From Thiopseudomonas acetoxidans (lineage in GTDB: Bacteria; Pseudomonadota; Gammaproteobacteria; Pseudomonadales; Pseudomonadaceae): a DNA stretch of 64,000 bases. Positions 1-9,382 of this stretch are shown here, piece after piece. How positions within the stretch are numbered: the stretch's first letter is position 1; every line of letters starts with the position of its first letter. A model generated the notes under the pieces. The model was given only the letters and a program-made list of their open reading frames with translations, was not told the origin of the DNA and searched no databases. A program made the translations under genes and the position numbers. Where the stretch lies: assembly GCF_030362935.1 (NCBI RefSeq), contig NZ_JAUCDY010000014.1:7049-71048 (forward strand). Reading direction: 5' to 3'.

Positions 1-322
1 TGGAAGACTCTTTATTTTGCGCCTGCTCAAGACTGGGCAAATGCAGCAGGTGATTCAGGCTAAGCACTGACTCTATGTCCCCGCGCAAATTAATCACGCC
101 TTCCACTGAGTCGTGCATACCCGGAACAAAGTTAACTTTTATATCATTGCTCAGCACTTCTTTCACCGAGTGCCCTGGCAAAGCGAAGTACTTGTCTGCC
201 AGCTGGAAGATAACCAGCTTGATCAGTAGCTCATCCACATCCACTACTTGGTTATCGCCTTGCTGCTTGGCAGTTAAAAGCTCATCCAAAGTTTGCTCTA
301 CACTCGATTTGCTGTCTGTCAT
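1..322 (-). CDS. CheW-like coupling protein, partial (C-terminus outside window)
   Basis: CheW-type scaffold that should link the receptor at 7081-9111 to the CheA at 2402-4540. About 107 N-terminal residues are visible before the window edge. After an acidic N-terminal extension they include the CheW fold motif VEGVINLRGDI, which directly precedes the conserved beta strand of CheW domains. Its ATG overlaps the stop of the upstream diguanylate cyclase gene (TAATG), so translation is probably coupled and this is the last visible gene of the chemosensory operon. The C-terminal half is missing only because the window ends. The family is clear. Which CheW of a Wsp-like system (WspB or WspD type) it matches cannot be decided from the fragment. 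Confidence 0.85.
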   Translation of the reverse strand, partial: MTDSKSSVEQTLDELLTAKQQGDNQVVDVDELLIKLVIFQLADKYFALPGHSVKEVLSNDIKVNFVPGMHDSVEGVINLRGDIESVLSLNHLLHLPSLEQAQNKESS

Positions 323-2004
323 TAGCTTTTATAATCCACGTTAACTCGGTTGCGGCCATCCATTTTAGCTTGGTAAAGGGCTTTGTCGGCGGCAGCGAAA
401 AGCTCTTCTACTGTGCTGTAGTGGGCATATGAACTGAGCCCAGCACTGAAGGTGCAAGTAAATTGCTCTGTGCCGGTAGAGAATACGATTTTTGAAAAGT
501 CTTCGCGCAAGGTATCGATAAGCTCATAGGCCTGCTCAATAGAAATTTTACGCAATAAAATAGCAAACTCTTCGCCACCGTAGCGACCTATAACATCAGT
601 ACCGCGTAAACGATGTTTCAGCACGCGCGATAAAGCTACCAGCACTTGATCTCCGGCTAGATGACCATGTTTGTCGTTCACTTTTTTAAAGTAATCCAGA
701 TCCAGCATCACCATAACCAGGTTTTCTTTAGTGCGTCCTATCTGGCCCACTACGTTGTCAATAACGTCCTTGGTGGTGCCGTGATTAAACAATCCCGTCA
801 GGCTGTCTCGAGTCATTAGGCGGCGCAAAGCACGCATACGTTCGGCACGTAAAGCTACGGAACTGACCAATTCACTCGGCACTACGGGCTTGGTAATAAA
901 GCCTTCAACACCCACGCGCATAGCGCTAAATTGCTTTTCGCGATCGGTTTCTGAGGATAGATAAATAATAGGCATACCCAAGTATTCCGGCACCATACGG
1001 ATGATTCCCGCTAATTCTTGACCGGTGCATTGCGGCATGTACACATCGACCAAAATCAAATCTGGAGAAAAATTCCGTAACACATCGAGCACTAGTGAAG
1101 GTTCATGTACCTGCTCAACCAACATACCGGCGTCTTCTAAAATAAGGCTGTGGTACTGGGCGACATCGGGCTCGTCATCCACGATCAAAATCCGGAGCGG
1201 TTCTACCAGCTTGTTTTTTAATAAATCATCCAGTGCAGCGGCTAACTCCAAGGGTCGTGCCGGCTTGGTAAAGTAACTGCGACAACCCGCACGAAACGCA
1301 CTTAAGCGCCCTGCAAAGCAGTCTTGCCCAGAGAGCACAATCGCTGGCAGTTGTCGGCCAAGAGCTTCGTTGACCCGTCTTAGGGTTTCAGTACCGGCAA
1401 TGCTGCTTTGTGGAAAATGCACATCCATCACCACAGCATCAGGTGCTTGCTTTAATACTGAGGTTTCAAAGCTTTCCACATCGGTAAAACGTCGAATTTT
1501 ATAGCCAAAACAGCTCAGTTGATAATCAAGGTGGGCGACCTGCTCTGATTCATCGTCGCAGACATAAATTAACGGCGCTCCCTGTTCTTGCCAGTTGTTA
1601 TTAGTTTGGCTCATTTCAAAACTTGACGTACGATAGGGTCGCTCAACGCTTAGGTCCATTTGCTCGAGCTCTTCTTGCTCTAAGCGCAGCTGTTCCAAAA
1701 GCTCATTGAACATTTGGCTTTTACTGCTGTTTAGCACGCCTTTAGTATTCATCAGCCCCTGCGCCAGCTGCTCCCCCATTCCTGCGCCATCAGCCAACCC
1801 ATCAAAGCCAAATGAACTGCTGGCTCCTTTTAAGCTATGAAAAGCGCGAAACAAGTCGCCCATAATACGCTCGTCATATTCAGCACAGCTGTCTGCTTGC
1901 TGAATAGACGCTTCAATTTCTGCTAGGCGCTTGGGCAACTGCTTAACGAAACTGGTTCTAAGCTGAAGTATTTTTGCCTGTAGATTGGAGTTAGTCGATG
2001 CCAT
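322..2004 (-). CDS. Hpt-REC-REC-GGDEF diguanylate cyclase (WspR-like output)
   Basis: Predicted output protein of the chemosensory operon, making cyclic-di-GMP from two GTP. Four domains are visible in 560 residues. First is an N-terminal Hpt domain (about 10-115) with the phospho-accepting His in FHSLKGASSSFG. Receiver 1 (about 145-260) has VCDDE, the Asp in VVMDVHFP and the Lys in YFTKPARP. Receiver 2 (about 270-390) has ILIVDDEPD, LILVDVYMP and FITKPVVP. A C-terminal GGDEF domain (about 400-555) has an intact GGEEF active site. An RxxD inhibitory site (RGTD) lies five residues before GGEEF, so product inhibition is likely. Classical WspR is only REC-GGDEF; the extra Hpt and second receiver suggest a multi-step phosphorelay ending in this protein. 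The gene follows the receiver gene by 32 nt and overlaps the CheW start. Confidence 0.9.
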   Translation of the reverse strand: MASTNSNLQAKILQLRTSFVKQLPKRLAEIEASIQQADSCAEYDERIMGDLFRAFHSLKGASSSFGFDGLADGAGMGEQLAQGLMNTKGVLNSSKSQMFNELLEQLRLEQEELEQMDLSVERPYRTSSFEMSQTNNNWQEQGAPLIYVCDDESEQVAHLDYQLSCFGYKIRRFTDVESFETSVLKQAPDAVVMDVHFPQSSIAGTETLRRVNEALGRQLPAIVLSGQDCFAGRLSAFRAGCRSYFTKPARPLELAAALDDLLKNKLVEPLRILIVDDEPDVAQYHSLILEDAGMLVEQVHEPSLVLDVLRNFSPDLILVDVYMPQCTGQELAGIIRMVPEYLGMPIIYLSSETDREKQFSAMRVGVEGFITKPVVPSELVSSVALRAERMRALRRLMTRDSLTGLFNHGTTKDVIDNVVGQIGRTKENLVMVMLDLDYFKKVNDKHGHLAGDQVLVALSRVLKHRLRGTDVIGRYGGEEFAILLRKISIEQAYELIDTLREDFSKIVFSTGTEQFTCTFSAGLSSYAHYSTVEELFAAADKALYQAKMDGRNRVNVDYKS

Positions 2005-2036
2005 AAAGAATATTTTTATACCAATGAGCGGTTGAA

Positions 2037-2399
2037 TTAATTAACGCTAGTTAACGCCTCAGCTACCAATTCAGGTAGCGTTTCCGTGAGCGCAAAGTCT
2101 TTAGCTAAACAGTGGCTAAGTGCCGGCTCGACTTCTAATAGAGTTGCCGGGTTATCCCCGGTTAGGAGTATAAAAGGCAACTCGCTTTGCTGTGCTTTTA
2201 GCTCGCGGAAGAAATCAATGCCTGAAATAAGCGGCATATTCATATCGCTGATAATAAGCTTAATATCCGGATGCTGCTGCAGACACTCAAATGCCTCAAC
2301 GACATTTTCCGCCACTATACCCTGATAATTATCGTGCTCAAGAATGGCGCAGACCATTTCTGCCGCCAACGCATCGTCATCAACCACTAAAATTTTCAT
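2037..2399 (-). CDS. single-domain response regulator (CheY-like)
   Basis: A stand-alone receiver of 120 residues. It shows the acidic pocket LVVDDDA, the phospho-acceptor Asp in LIISDMNMP, the Thr in ILLTGD and the conserved Lys in LAKDF. It has no output domain, so it acts by protein contact or as a phosphate sink or shuttle. It lies between the hybrid CheA and the Hpt-REC-REC-GGDEF cyclase, where it could carry phosphate from the kinase to the cyclase Hpt domain; that role is inference. The ATG lies 2 nt past the cheA stop. A GTG one codon upstream overlaps the cheA stop and is an alternative start. Confidence 0.85.
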   Translation of the reverse strand: MKILVVDDDALAAEMVCAILEHDNYQGIVAENVVEAFECLQQHPDIKLIISDMNMPLISGIDFFRELKAQQSELPFILLTGDNPATLLEVEPALSHCLAKDFALTETLPELVAEALTSVN

Positions 2400-2401
2400 C
2401 A

Positions 2402-4540
2402 CTACCCCAATAAAGCCCGTATTGTATCGACCAGATTATTTTGGTCAAAACTACCCTTAACGATATAGGCATCAGCGCCCACTTCAATACCGCGCCTGCG
2501 GTCACTGTCTTTTTCCCGCGACGTAATAATAATGATGGGACGGTTTTTATAACGTTCGTGCTCGCGCAAATGTGTGGTCAGCGTGAAACCATCCATAAAG
2601 GGCATTTCAACGTCGGTGATAATGGCGTCAAAGTCACCGTTGCGCGCTTTATTAAGTCCGTCTAATCCATCTTCAGCCAGTGTCACCTGGTAACCCCAAG
2701 CTTCAAGTACATCTCTTTCAATTTCTCGCGTATTCAGTGAATCATCAACCACAAGCAAATGCTGTTGAGTGATTGATTTGATGCTGTTGTCTGCGGTTTT
2801 TTGATGTTTTTTGCGCGCCAGCTCCAGCAAGCGAGGAACATGTATCAGGCTAACCAGCTGCTGATAGCCGTGATTGACCATGCCTGAAACTAGCGGATTA
2901 TGTGCCAAGTGCTCGGGCAGGGTATTAATAATCAAGTCGTGTTCATCCACCAGCCTATCTATTACCAAGGCTATTTTTTCATGCTGCACGCGCACCACCA
3001 GCAGTAATAGGTTTTTGCTTATTTGGCCCGGCGTATTGGTTAAGTTTGGCAAGCCAATAAGCTGGTGTAACTCAAAAATAGGCACAAACTCGTTACGCAG
3101 CACAAACACATTACGGTCAGCAACCTCCAGTATTTGCTCTGGCGTTATACGGGTAAGCTCAACAACATATTGCGCACTAAAACCAAGCATATGACCAGCA
3201 GTCTCAACCAGCAGCACACGCAACATGGCCAGCGATAAAGGCAAGCGTAAAGTAAAGCTGGTGCCTTTACCTTCTTGGCTACGCACCTCAATCAGTCCTT
3301 GTAAATCATCGACTACTTTGCGTTTAACTACATCTAAGCCAACACCGCGCCCTGATATTTCGGTAATCATGCTGGCGGTGGTAAAGCCTGGCAGAAACAC
3401 TTGGTTAAAAAGCTCTTGTTCGCCCATATTGGCGATTTCATCGGCGGATAACTGCTGCTTGGCCAGCTTTTGACGAATTTTTTCTAAACTTAAGCCTGCA
3501 CCGTCATCAGACAGCTCGATGACTACCCAACCACCGTCTTGCCACGCAGAGAGCTTGAGCAAACCGGCTGCGGGTTTGCCTTGGTCTAAACGCGTCTGCG
3601 GTTCTTCAATTCCATGATCCATCGCATTGCGCAATAAATGCACCAGCGGCTCGGATAGCTGTTCAATAATGCTGCGATCCAGCTCAATGTGCTCGCCGCT
3701 AATCTGTGAGCTCACCTGCTTACCCAGCATGCGCCCTACTTCACGTATATGTTTGGCTGCTGGCTCAAACACTTGCTTGAGTGGCAACATGCGCAGACCC
3801 ATCGCTTGATCATGCAAGCTGTAGATCAAAGCCTCTTGACTGCCCACGATTTCTTTGAGGTTGTTAAATAACGAATCAAATCGCTGTTTACTGAGCACCG
3901 CATCTTGCGCTGATTCCCAGCTTAGTTTGAGTGCTTGAGCATCGCGCACCAGTTCGCGCAACCCTGCATGACTGGCCGTTACTTCGGAAATAAGCTTGCT
4001 GAGGCTTTCTAAGCTCTCTAAGCGCAAACGTACGCTGTCTGAACTGGCTAATGCTGGTTGCGGCTTACTTGTTTGTGCTGCCGCCACTTCATTAGCCATG
4101 CTGACCGGCTGGGCTAGGGGTTGAGCGGTTGTAGGTGCGGATTTTTCACCCGCAGCAAGTGCCAGCAAAGCATCACAAAGTGCCTGCGGTGCGGACGGTA
4201 AGCTATTGGGGTCTTGCGAGCTGGCAAGCTGTTCCACCATGTCGCTAAGACTATCTACCGCCTGATAAATCCCGTCCACAATCGGCTGAGTTACTGTTAT
4301 TTTCTGATCACGCAAAGCACTTAGTAACTCTTCTAAGCTATGTGCTGTATCTGCAATGGATTGCAGCTTGAGCATGCGTGACGAGCCTTTGACGGTATGT
4401 GCAGATCGAAACAGACTGTTAATCAACTCCGCATCGCACTGGCCCTGCTCTAAGTTCTTAACGCCCTCGCCCAGATAGCCTAATAAATCACGGGCTTCAT
4501 CAATAAAACGATTAAGAAACTTTGTTATATCTAACACCAT
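2402..4540 (-). CDS. hybrid chemotaxis histidine kinase CheA with C-terminal receiver (WspE-like)
   Basis: CheA-family kinase of 712 residues. The Hpt domain (about 1-100) carries the phosphorylation His48 in FRSAHTVKGSS. The dimerisation and ATPase region (about 170-430) has the N-box EPLVHLLRNAMDHG and G-boxes DDGAGL and GRGVGLDVV. A CheW-like regulatory domain follows (about 435-560). A C-terminal receiver (about 590-712) has VVDDSLNTRE, the Asp in AIITDVEMP and Lys in YIVKGSF. This Hpt-ATPase-CheW-REC order is that of WspE and other kinases of alternative-cellular-function systems rather than flagellar CheA. The start lies 2 nt past the CheR stop. The Ala/Gln/Pro-rich linker at about 130-165 is typical of the family. 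Confidence 0.93.
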   Translation of the reverse strand: MVLDITKFLNRFIDEARDLLGYLGEGVKNLEQGQCDAELINSLFRSAHTVKGSSRMLKLQSIADTAHSLEELLSALRDQKITVTQPIVDGIYQAVDSLSDMVEQLASSQDPNSLPSAPQALCDALLALAAGEKSAPTTAQPLAQPVSMANEVAAAQTSKPQPALASSDSVRLRLESLESLSKLISEVTASHAGLRELVRDAQALKLSWESAQDAVLSKQRFDSLFNNLKEIVGSQEALIYSLHDQAMGLRMLPLKQVFEPAAKHIREVGRMLGKQVSSQISGEHIELDRSIIEQLSEPLVHLLRNAMDHGIEEPQTRLDQGKPAAGLLKLSAWQDGGWVVIELSDDGAGLSLEKIRQKLAKQQLSADEIANMGEQELFNQVFLPGFTTASMITEISGRGVGLDVVKRKVVDDLQGLIEVRSQEGKGTSFTLRLPLSLAMLRVLLVETAGHMLGFSAQYVVELTRITPEQILEVADRNVFVLRNEFVPIFELHQLIGLPNLTNTPGQISKNLLLLVVRVQHEKIALVIDRLVDEHDLIINTLPEHLAHNPLVSGMVNHGYQQLVSLIHVPRLLELARKKHQKTADNSIKSITQQHLLVVDDSLNTREIERDVLEAWGYQVTLAEDGLDGLNKARNGDFDAIITDVEMPFMDGFTLTTHLREHERYKNRPIIIITSREKDSDRRRGIEVGADAYIVKGSFDQNNLVDTIRALLG

Positions 4541-4542
4541 GC

Positions 4543-6030
4543 CTAGGCCCCACTCACATTATGCCCTGGTTGTTGTTTAGCATTGAGCAAGTAACGCTCT
4601 GCAAGAAACAACACATCCTTCACCGGCAACGCCAAGGGCAACCACTCAGAGCCCGAATGTGCTGTGATGTTGTGCGATAAAATACGCCGCACCGTCTGAA
4701 ACGCTTGTTGCGCTGCCGTACTATCTTGCAGATGTTTAAGCGCATCGGCTAGTTGATAGTGTGCCAGCCAACTTTCTGGGTTGGCATAACAGGCTTTTTT
4801 AAAGCTCTGCACGGCCAGCTCTAACTCAGACTGCCATTTATGACATAAACCCTGCGCTATCAGCGCATCAACACACCAAGGTCTAAGCTCCAACGCTTGC
4901 TCGATTAATTTTTGCGCCTGGTTAAAGTCTTTTTGGTTCAACGCAATCCAGCCTTTCATCAAGATGGCCGGCGCATTATCCGGCTCTTGCTGAGTAATTT
5001 TTTCCAGCCTAACTAATGCCTGCGGATACTGGGCGCTGTCATGTAGCATTTCTACAACCTGCTCCACAGTGACATGATTCGTCACCGTCTGCAGCTTGGG
5101 TTGATGCTGCGCAGTGCTGTGCATACTGGCCGCTTTAGTTGGGCTTAAACCGTCTGCTGTTGGTGCGGTATTTTTTGGCTGCTCGACTTGAATATCGAGC
5201 GGTCGCTGATAATTTGCTTGCTGGAGTAACTCGGCTCCCTGCACAAAATAGTATTGGCCTTGTTCTTCAATCAAGTCGAAGATATCAAAATCATTACCTA
5301 GGGTTTCTGAACTGCCCAAAAGTAAAATCGCATTGGGTTGCATCAGTTTTTGCAACTTATGCTGAATAGCTTTACGCGTATCCAAGTTAAAATAAATCGA
5401 GACATTGCGAAAAAAAACCACGTCATAGTAGTTATCTTCTGCTGGATAGTGTTCTGCTTTTAGGTTAAAGGGGAAAAAGCGTACGGCTTGACGGATCTCG
5501 GGGTTAAGTTGATAGCCTTGCGGTGTTGCCTGAAAGTATTTTTTTCGCAAGTCTTCGCCCAATGCACGAAAAGAAAAGGCTGAGTACACCCCCACTCTGG
5601 CTTTGTTGAGGATGTGCTCATCCAAATCCCCTGCATCAATCTGCACCTGGCTAAGCATATGTTTGCCCCAGGTTTCTTGAATAGCCATGGCTAGGCTGTA
5701 GGGTTCTTCACCGGATGAGCAGCCAACGCTGAGAATACGTACTGTTCTGTTTTGCGCCAATTTTTGTAGCCGGGGTAATAATGTTTGCACAAACAGCTTG
5801 ATTTGCGCTGGTTCGCGATAAAAGTATGTCTCGTTCACCGTCAGCTGATTAACGAGTTCTGTTAACTTGGCAGGACTGCCCTTTATTTTTTCAAAATAAC
5901 TGACCAGACCTAAGCCAAGGCTTTCGCTGTTTTTAATCACTTCCTTATGCAAACGCTGTTCAGCTATACCATTAAATTCGAGCCCCGAGTATTGCTCAAC
6001 AAGGTGTTTAAACGGCTGAAACTGGCTCAT
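4543..6030 (-). CDS. CheR-type receptor methyltransferase with TPR tail (WspC-like)
   Basis: SAM-dependent methyltransferase expected to methylate glutamates of the co-transcribed receptor. The N-terminal 270 or so residues form the CheR fold, with the receptor-contact motif VNETYFYREP and the SAM-binding motif SVGCSSGEEPYSLAM. After a variable linker, residues of about 315-470 read as tetratricopeptide repeats, for example the Ala-, Leu- and Gln-rich helices around ALNQKDFNQAQKLIEQALEL. CheR fused to TPRs is the arrangement of WspC and FrzF-type enzymes. At 495 residues it is much longer than flagellar CheR (about 275). Its ATG overlaps the cheB stop (ATGA), indicating translational coupling. 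Confidence 0.93.
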   Translation of the reverse strand: MSQFQPFKHLVEQYSGLEFNGIAEQRLHKEVIKNSESLGLGLVSYFEKIKGSPAKLTELVNQLTVNETYFYREPAQIKLFVQTLLPRLQKLAQNRTVRILSVGCSSGEEPYSLAMAIQETWGKHMLSQVQIDAGDLDEHILNKARVGVYSAFSFRALGEDLRKKYFQATPQGYQLNPEIRQAVRFFPFNLKAEHYPAEDNYYDVVFFRNVSIYFNLDTRKAIQHKLQKLMQPNAILLLGSSETLGNDFDIFDLIEEQGQYYFVQGAELLQQANYQRPLDIQVEQPKNTAPTADGLSPTKAASMHSTAQHQPKLQTVTNHVTVEQVVEMLHDSAQYPQALVRLEKITQQEPDNAPAILMKGWIALNQKDFNQAQKLIEQALELRPWCVDALIAQGLCHKWQSELELAVQSFKKACYANPESWLAHYQLADALKHLQDSTAAQQAFQTVRRILSHNITAHSGSEWLPLALPVKDVLFLAERYLLNAKQQPGHNVSGA

Positions 6031-7067
6031 CTTGCACCTGATACAAGTTGGTTGAGCTTGTGGGGTATTTTATCCAGCGCAATAATTTCATCGATACAGC
6101 CTAGGCTTATGGCTTCAAAATTCATACCAAAAATAACCGAGCTGGCTTCGTCTTGCGCCAGAGTTATACCGCCACTTTGCTTGATTTTTTGCATGCCGCT
6201 GGCACCATCACGCCCCATACCTGTCATGATCAAGGCGATGGCGTGGCGGCCAAAATGCTGCGCTACCGAATCAAAAAGATAATTACAGCAAGGCCGATAA
6301 ATATCCTGTTCTTGGCGTGGCAAGAGTTTAATTCTGTGGCTGGCATCGACCGTCATATGCTGCTCTGAGGGCGACAAGTAAACTTGCTTCGCTTCGATAC
6401 GCTCGCCATGCACGGCAACTTTAATCGGCAAGCTGCTAAAGCCAGATAGCCACTGCACCATGCCATCCACAAAGCCATCGCTCATGTGCTGGCTAATTAG
6501 AACAGGCGCTTGTAGGTTGGCGTCAAGATTCGCTAACAAATAGGATAACGCCTGCGGCCCGCCAGTGGAGCAAGCAATGGCAACCACCTGTGTGAAACTC
6601 TGCGGCGCAGCGTCTGTGTCTTGGGGAGCCTCGTATAACTCAGGCATATAGGTCTTGCGGCGCATGCGGGTAATCACAGGCACACCTGCTAAGAGTCGTA
6701 CTTTATGAGCAAACTCAGTGGTGTCGTGCTGGGTAAAGCGTGGCTTTTTTATCACTTCCAGCGCACCTAAGCTCAACGCTTCATAGGCTTTTTGCGCATC
6801 ATCTTCACCGCTGACTACCAAAATAGGTACGGCTTTGCGGTGCATAATTTGATCAATGACCTCGGCACCACTCATGACCGGCATTTCTAAGTCCATGCAC
6901 ACAACGTCGGGCTTTAACTGCTCAACCATCGCTACTGCTTGCTGGCCATTATGTGCTTCGCCCACCACGCTAATATCATCGGTGGCATGCAAAATTTCGC
7001 GCAAAAAATCCCGTGATATTTGACTATCATCGACAAGCAGTACACGTATAGGTGGTTTATTGTGCAT
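6027..7067 (-). CDS. cheB: CheB-type receptor methylesterase (WspF-like)
   Basis: Response-regulator methylesterase of 346 residues that removes methyl groups from the receptor and is activated by phosphorylation from CheA. The receiver domain (1-125) has VLLVDDSQ, the Asp in VVCMDLEMPVMSG and Lys in VIKKPRF. The catalytic domain (about 160-340) has Ser in ACSTGGPQAL, His in ISQHMSDGF and Asp in GMGRDGASGM, so the triad is complete. In Wsp operons the CheB gene sits near the end; here it directly follows the receptor gene by 13 nt and precedes cheR. Confidence 0.93.
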   Translation of the reverse strand: MHNKPPIRVLLVDDSQISRDFLREILHATDDISVVGEAHNGQQAVAMVEQLKPDVVCMDLEMPVMSGAEVIDQIMHRKAVPILVVSGEDDAQKAYEALSLGALEVIKKPRFTQHDTTEFAHKVRLLAGVPVITRMRRKTYMPELYEAPQDTDAAPQSFTQVVAIACSTGGPQALSYLLANLDANLQAPVLISQHMSDGFVDGMVQWLSGFSSLPIKVAVHGERIEAKQVYLSPSEQHMTVDASHRIKLLPRQEQDIYRPCCNYLFDSVAQHFGRHAIALIMTGMGRDGASGMQKIKQSGGITLAQDEASSVIFGMNFEAISLGCIDEIIALDKIPHKLNQLVSGAR

Positions 7068-7080
7068 GCGTTTGCCTCAT

Positions 7081-9111
7081 CTATGGCTGCTCACTGAGGT
7101 TCTTTTTGGCTGGTGTTTGGGTCAGAGTAAATTCATTCACCAACGCATTCAGCGTATTGGCCATGCTCAGCAATTCCTCGCTGATGTCGGTAATATTTCT
7201 AACTGACTCAGCATTATTAGTACTCGCATTGGCAATATCACGCAAGGCGATAACCACTTGGCTACTGGCTGTTTTTTGCTGCTTAGTAGAGAGCGAGATT
7301 TGCTGCGCCGCATTACTGGTACGACTAGCCGCCAGTACCAAATCGTTTAATTCGCCAGCGGTGCTGGCACTCACATCCATGCCGGCCTGTACAGAGTTGA
7401 CTGCTTTTTCTGAGGTAATCACTAGACGGCTAATGGAACCTTGAATCGTTTGAATACGGTCCTCAATACTGCGCGTTGACTCACTAACACTGTCGGCTAA
7501 GCGACGAATTTCACCAGCTACTACCGAGAAACGCTTACCCGACTCGCCCGCACTAGAGGCCTCCAGTGCCGCGTTAAAAGCAATCAGCTTGGTCTGTCCG
7601 GCCAGCGTATTAATTAAGTCCATGACCTTGCTAATTTCTTTAGACTGATTACCTAGGTCCAAAATATCCTGCAAGCTTTGCTCGTAGTCTGCATGTATCG
7701 CCGCCATGCGCTGCTGCAAGTCTTGCATGGCTTGCGCGCCTCTCTGACTACTCGATAGCGTGTCGTTTGCCACATCAACCACTGACTGTGAATGGTCGGC
7801 AATCTGTGTGGACGAGGCAGATAACTCCTCCATAGTTGAGGTGATTTCTGCAACCGATGACGACATTTGCTCAATCGCTGCCGCCATGGATTGGCTAACC
7901 TGCTCATGCACATCGGTATTTTTATGCACTAAACCCGCGGTGTAGGCCAGTTGGCTAGCTGAATTATTTAAACGATCGGAAGACGCTAATATTTCTTCTA
8001 TAGCGCCGGACATGCGCTCAAGCAGTTTGTTAACCTCAGCAGCTAAACTACCAATCTCTGCTCGATCATTAATTTCAATACGTGTGGACAAATCCAAACT
8101 CTTAGTAATCGCACTTAACTGCGCCTGCACAAATCGCAACGGACGCGTCAATCTGCTTGATAGGGGATAAATCAAAAACATCGCGCCAATTAAGAGCAAA
8201 ATACTAATGCCGATAGCCGTCATGGTTTGCTGTTGAATCGGCTGGGTTAACTGGCTTTTAGGCAGTTCTAAAATCAAAAAACGCTTGAGGCTGTCGACCC
8301 ACACACTGGAGACAAAGTAGCTTTCGTCTTGTAGCTGCTGCTCAAACACGGACTGTTCAGCTTTATTAAGCAGCTGCGTGAAGTTGCTGTTTTTTTTCAG
8401 CTCATTAAGAATCGAACCAGCCGCACTAACCTCAATACCGCCTTCTTGTGTGACCAATGAAACAAAACCTTTCTCACCCACACGATATTGACTGATTAAT
8501 TCAGACAGCGCCTTCATATCCAAGGCCACACCGGCCACCAAAATAGGCCCACCCTGCTCGTTTAGTTTTTTGCTGCGGTAGTTAATAAATAATTTTAGCT
8601 GCGCACCGCTAAACTCATTGGTATCTAAATGCAGCTCGTATTCGGCTTGCGAGTTTACAAAAGCAAAATACCATGCGTCATCTGGGTTATCTTTGCGAAT
8701 ACGACGCTGCGCCACCTTATCACCGGAAAACTGGTAATAGTTGTTGTCCCAAGCAGTATCAACCGCTAGAAACATGGTTTCCACGTCTAAAGCCTGTTGC
8801 ACACTGTGCATTTTTTGCATCAGGGCAGCGTCTTTTTCAGCAGAGTCCGCTTGCTCTAACCATGCATGCAAGCCCGCATCATTCACCAACACTCGTGAAG
8901 TTTGCAGGCTGGGCTCTAGCTGCAAACTGACTTCGGCAGCCAGCTTTTCGAGCTGATTGGGTATTTCAACGCGGGTTAAGTTTTCAATGCGTGTATTAAT
9001 GTAAAACTGGGCCTGAAAAATAATGGATAGTAGGGTTACCAACACCATAAAAACGCCAAAAACCACAGACAGTCGTAGCGCTAGCGGTAAGCGCTGCCAG
9101 AAGTTACCCAT
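7081..9111 (-). CDS. methyl-accepting chemotaxis protein, WspA-class signalling domain
   Basis: Transmembrane chemoreceptor of 676 residues that starts the operon. A membrane helix near residues 15-40 is followed by a periplasmic domain of about 250 residues that reads as a double-Cache-like sensor, a second membrane helix near 295-320 (MTAIGISILLLIGAMF), a HAMP domain and a long cytoplasmic coiled coil. The hairpin tip reads IAFNAALEASSAGESGKRFSVVAGE. This Ser-rich variant is seen in receptors of Wsp/alternative-function pathways and differs from the LLALNAAIEAARAGE tip of the other receptors in this window. I prefer the ATG at 9111, with AAGG about 9 nt upstream, to the TTG two codons earlier. 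The ligand is unknown. Confidence 0.92.
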   Translation of the reverse strand: MGNFWQRLPLALRLSVVFGVFMVLVTLLSIIFQAQFYINTRIENLTRVEIPNQLEKLAAEVSLQLEPSLQTSRVLVNDAGLHAWLEQADSAEKDAALMQKMHSVQQALDVETMFLAVDTAWDNNYYQFSGDKVAQRRIRKDNPDDAWYFAFVNSQAEYELHLDTNEFSGAQLKLFINYRSKKLNEQGGPILVAGVALDMKALSELISQYRVGEKGFVSLVTQEGGIEVSAAGSILNELKKNSNFTQLLNKAEQSVFEQQLQDESYFVSSVWVDSLKRFLILELPKSQLTQPIQQQTMTAIGISILLLIGAMFLIYPLSSRLTRPLRFVQAQLSAITKSLDLSTRIEINDRAEIGSLAAEVNKLLERMSGAIEEILASSDRLNNSASQLAYTAGLVHKNTDVHEQVSQSMAAAIEQMSSSVAEITSTMEELSASSTQIADHSQSVVDVANDTLSSSQRGAQAMQDLQQRMAAIHADYEQSLQDILDLGNQSKEISKVMDLINTLAGQTKLIAFNAALEASSAGESGKRFSVVAGEIRRLADSVSESTRSIEDRIQTIQGSISRLVITSEKAVNSVQAGMDVSASTAGELNDLVLAASRTSNAAQQISLSTKQQKTASSQVVIALRDIANASTNNAESVRNITDISEELLSMANTLNALVNEFTLTQTPAKKNLSEQP

Positions 9112-9382
9112 ATTCAATGCCTTTATTTTTAATTTGATTTGCCGTCAGGTATAGACTGCTTGCTGAATTATAGAATAGCGTTAAAACCATGCACTTAGCA
9201 GGATCAGCAACCGGTTTTTATTGAAAAACAGCTGCGCATACACATCTTATTACTCCAACTTTGTTTTATGTACCCCTACTGATCGCGCAGTATATCAATT
9301 TTTAAAATATCTTTATCTTTAAGTTCATTAGCAAGCTGTCGATACTGTATATTACTGTTCAATTCTATTTTTGGCCTATTGT
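9112..9382. other. divergent intergenic region between chemosensory operon and Aer-like receptor
   Basis: A 271-base gap that should hold both divergent promoters. It is AT-rich near 9240-9370. I found no convincing sigma-28 flagellar promoter, no FNR or Fur palindrome and no REP element, and cannot name individual promoter boxes with confidence. Confidence 0.4.
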
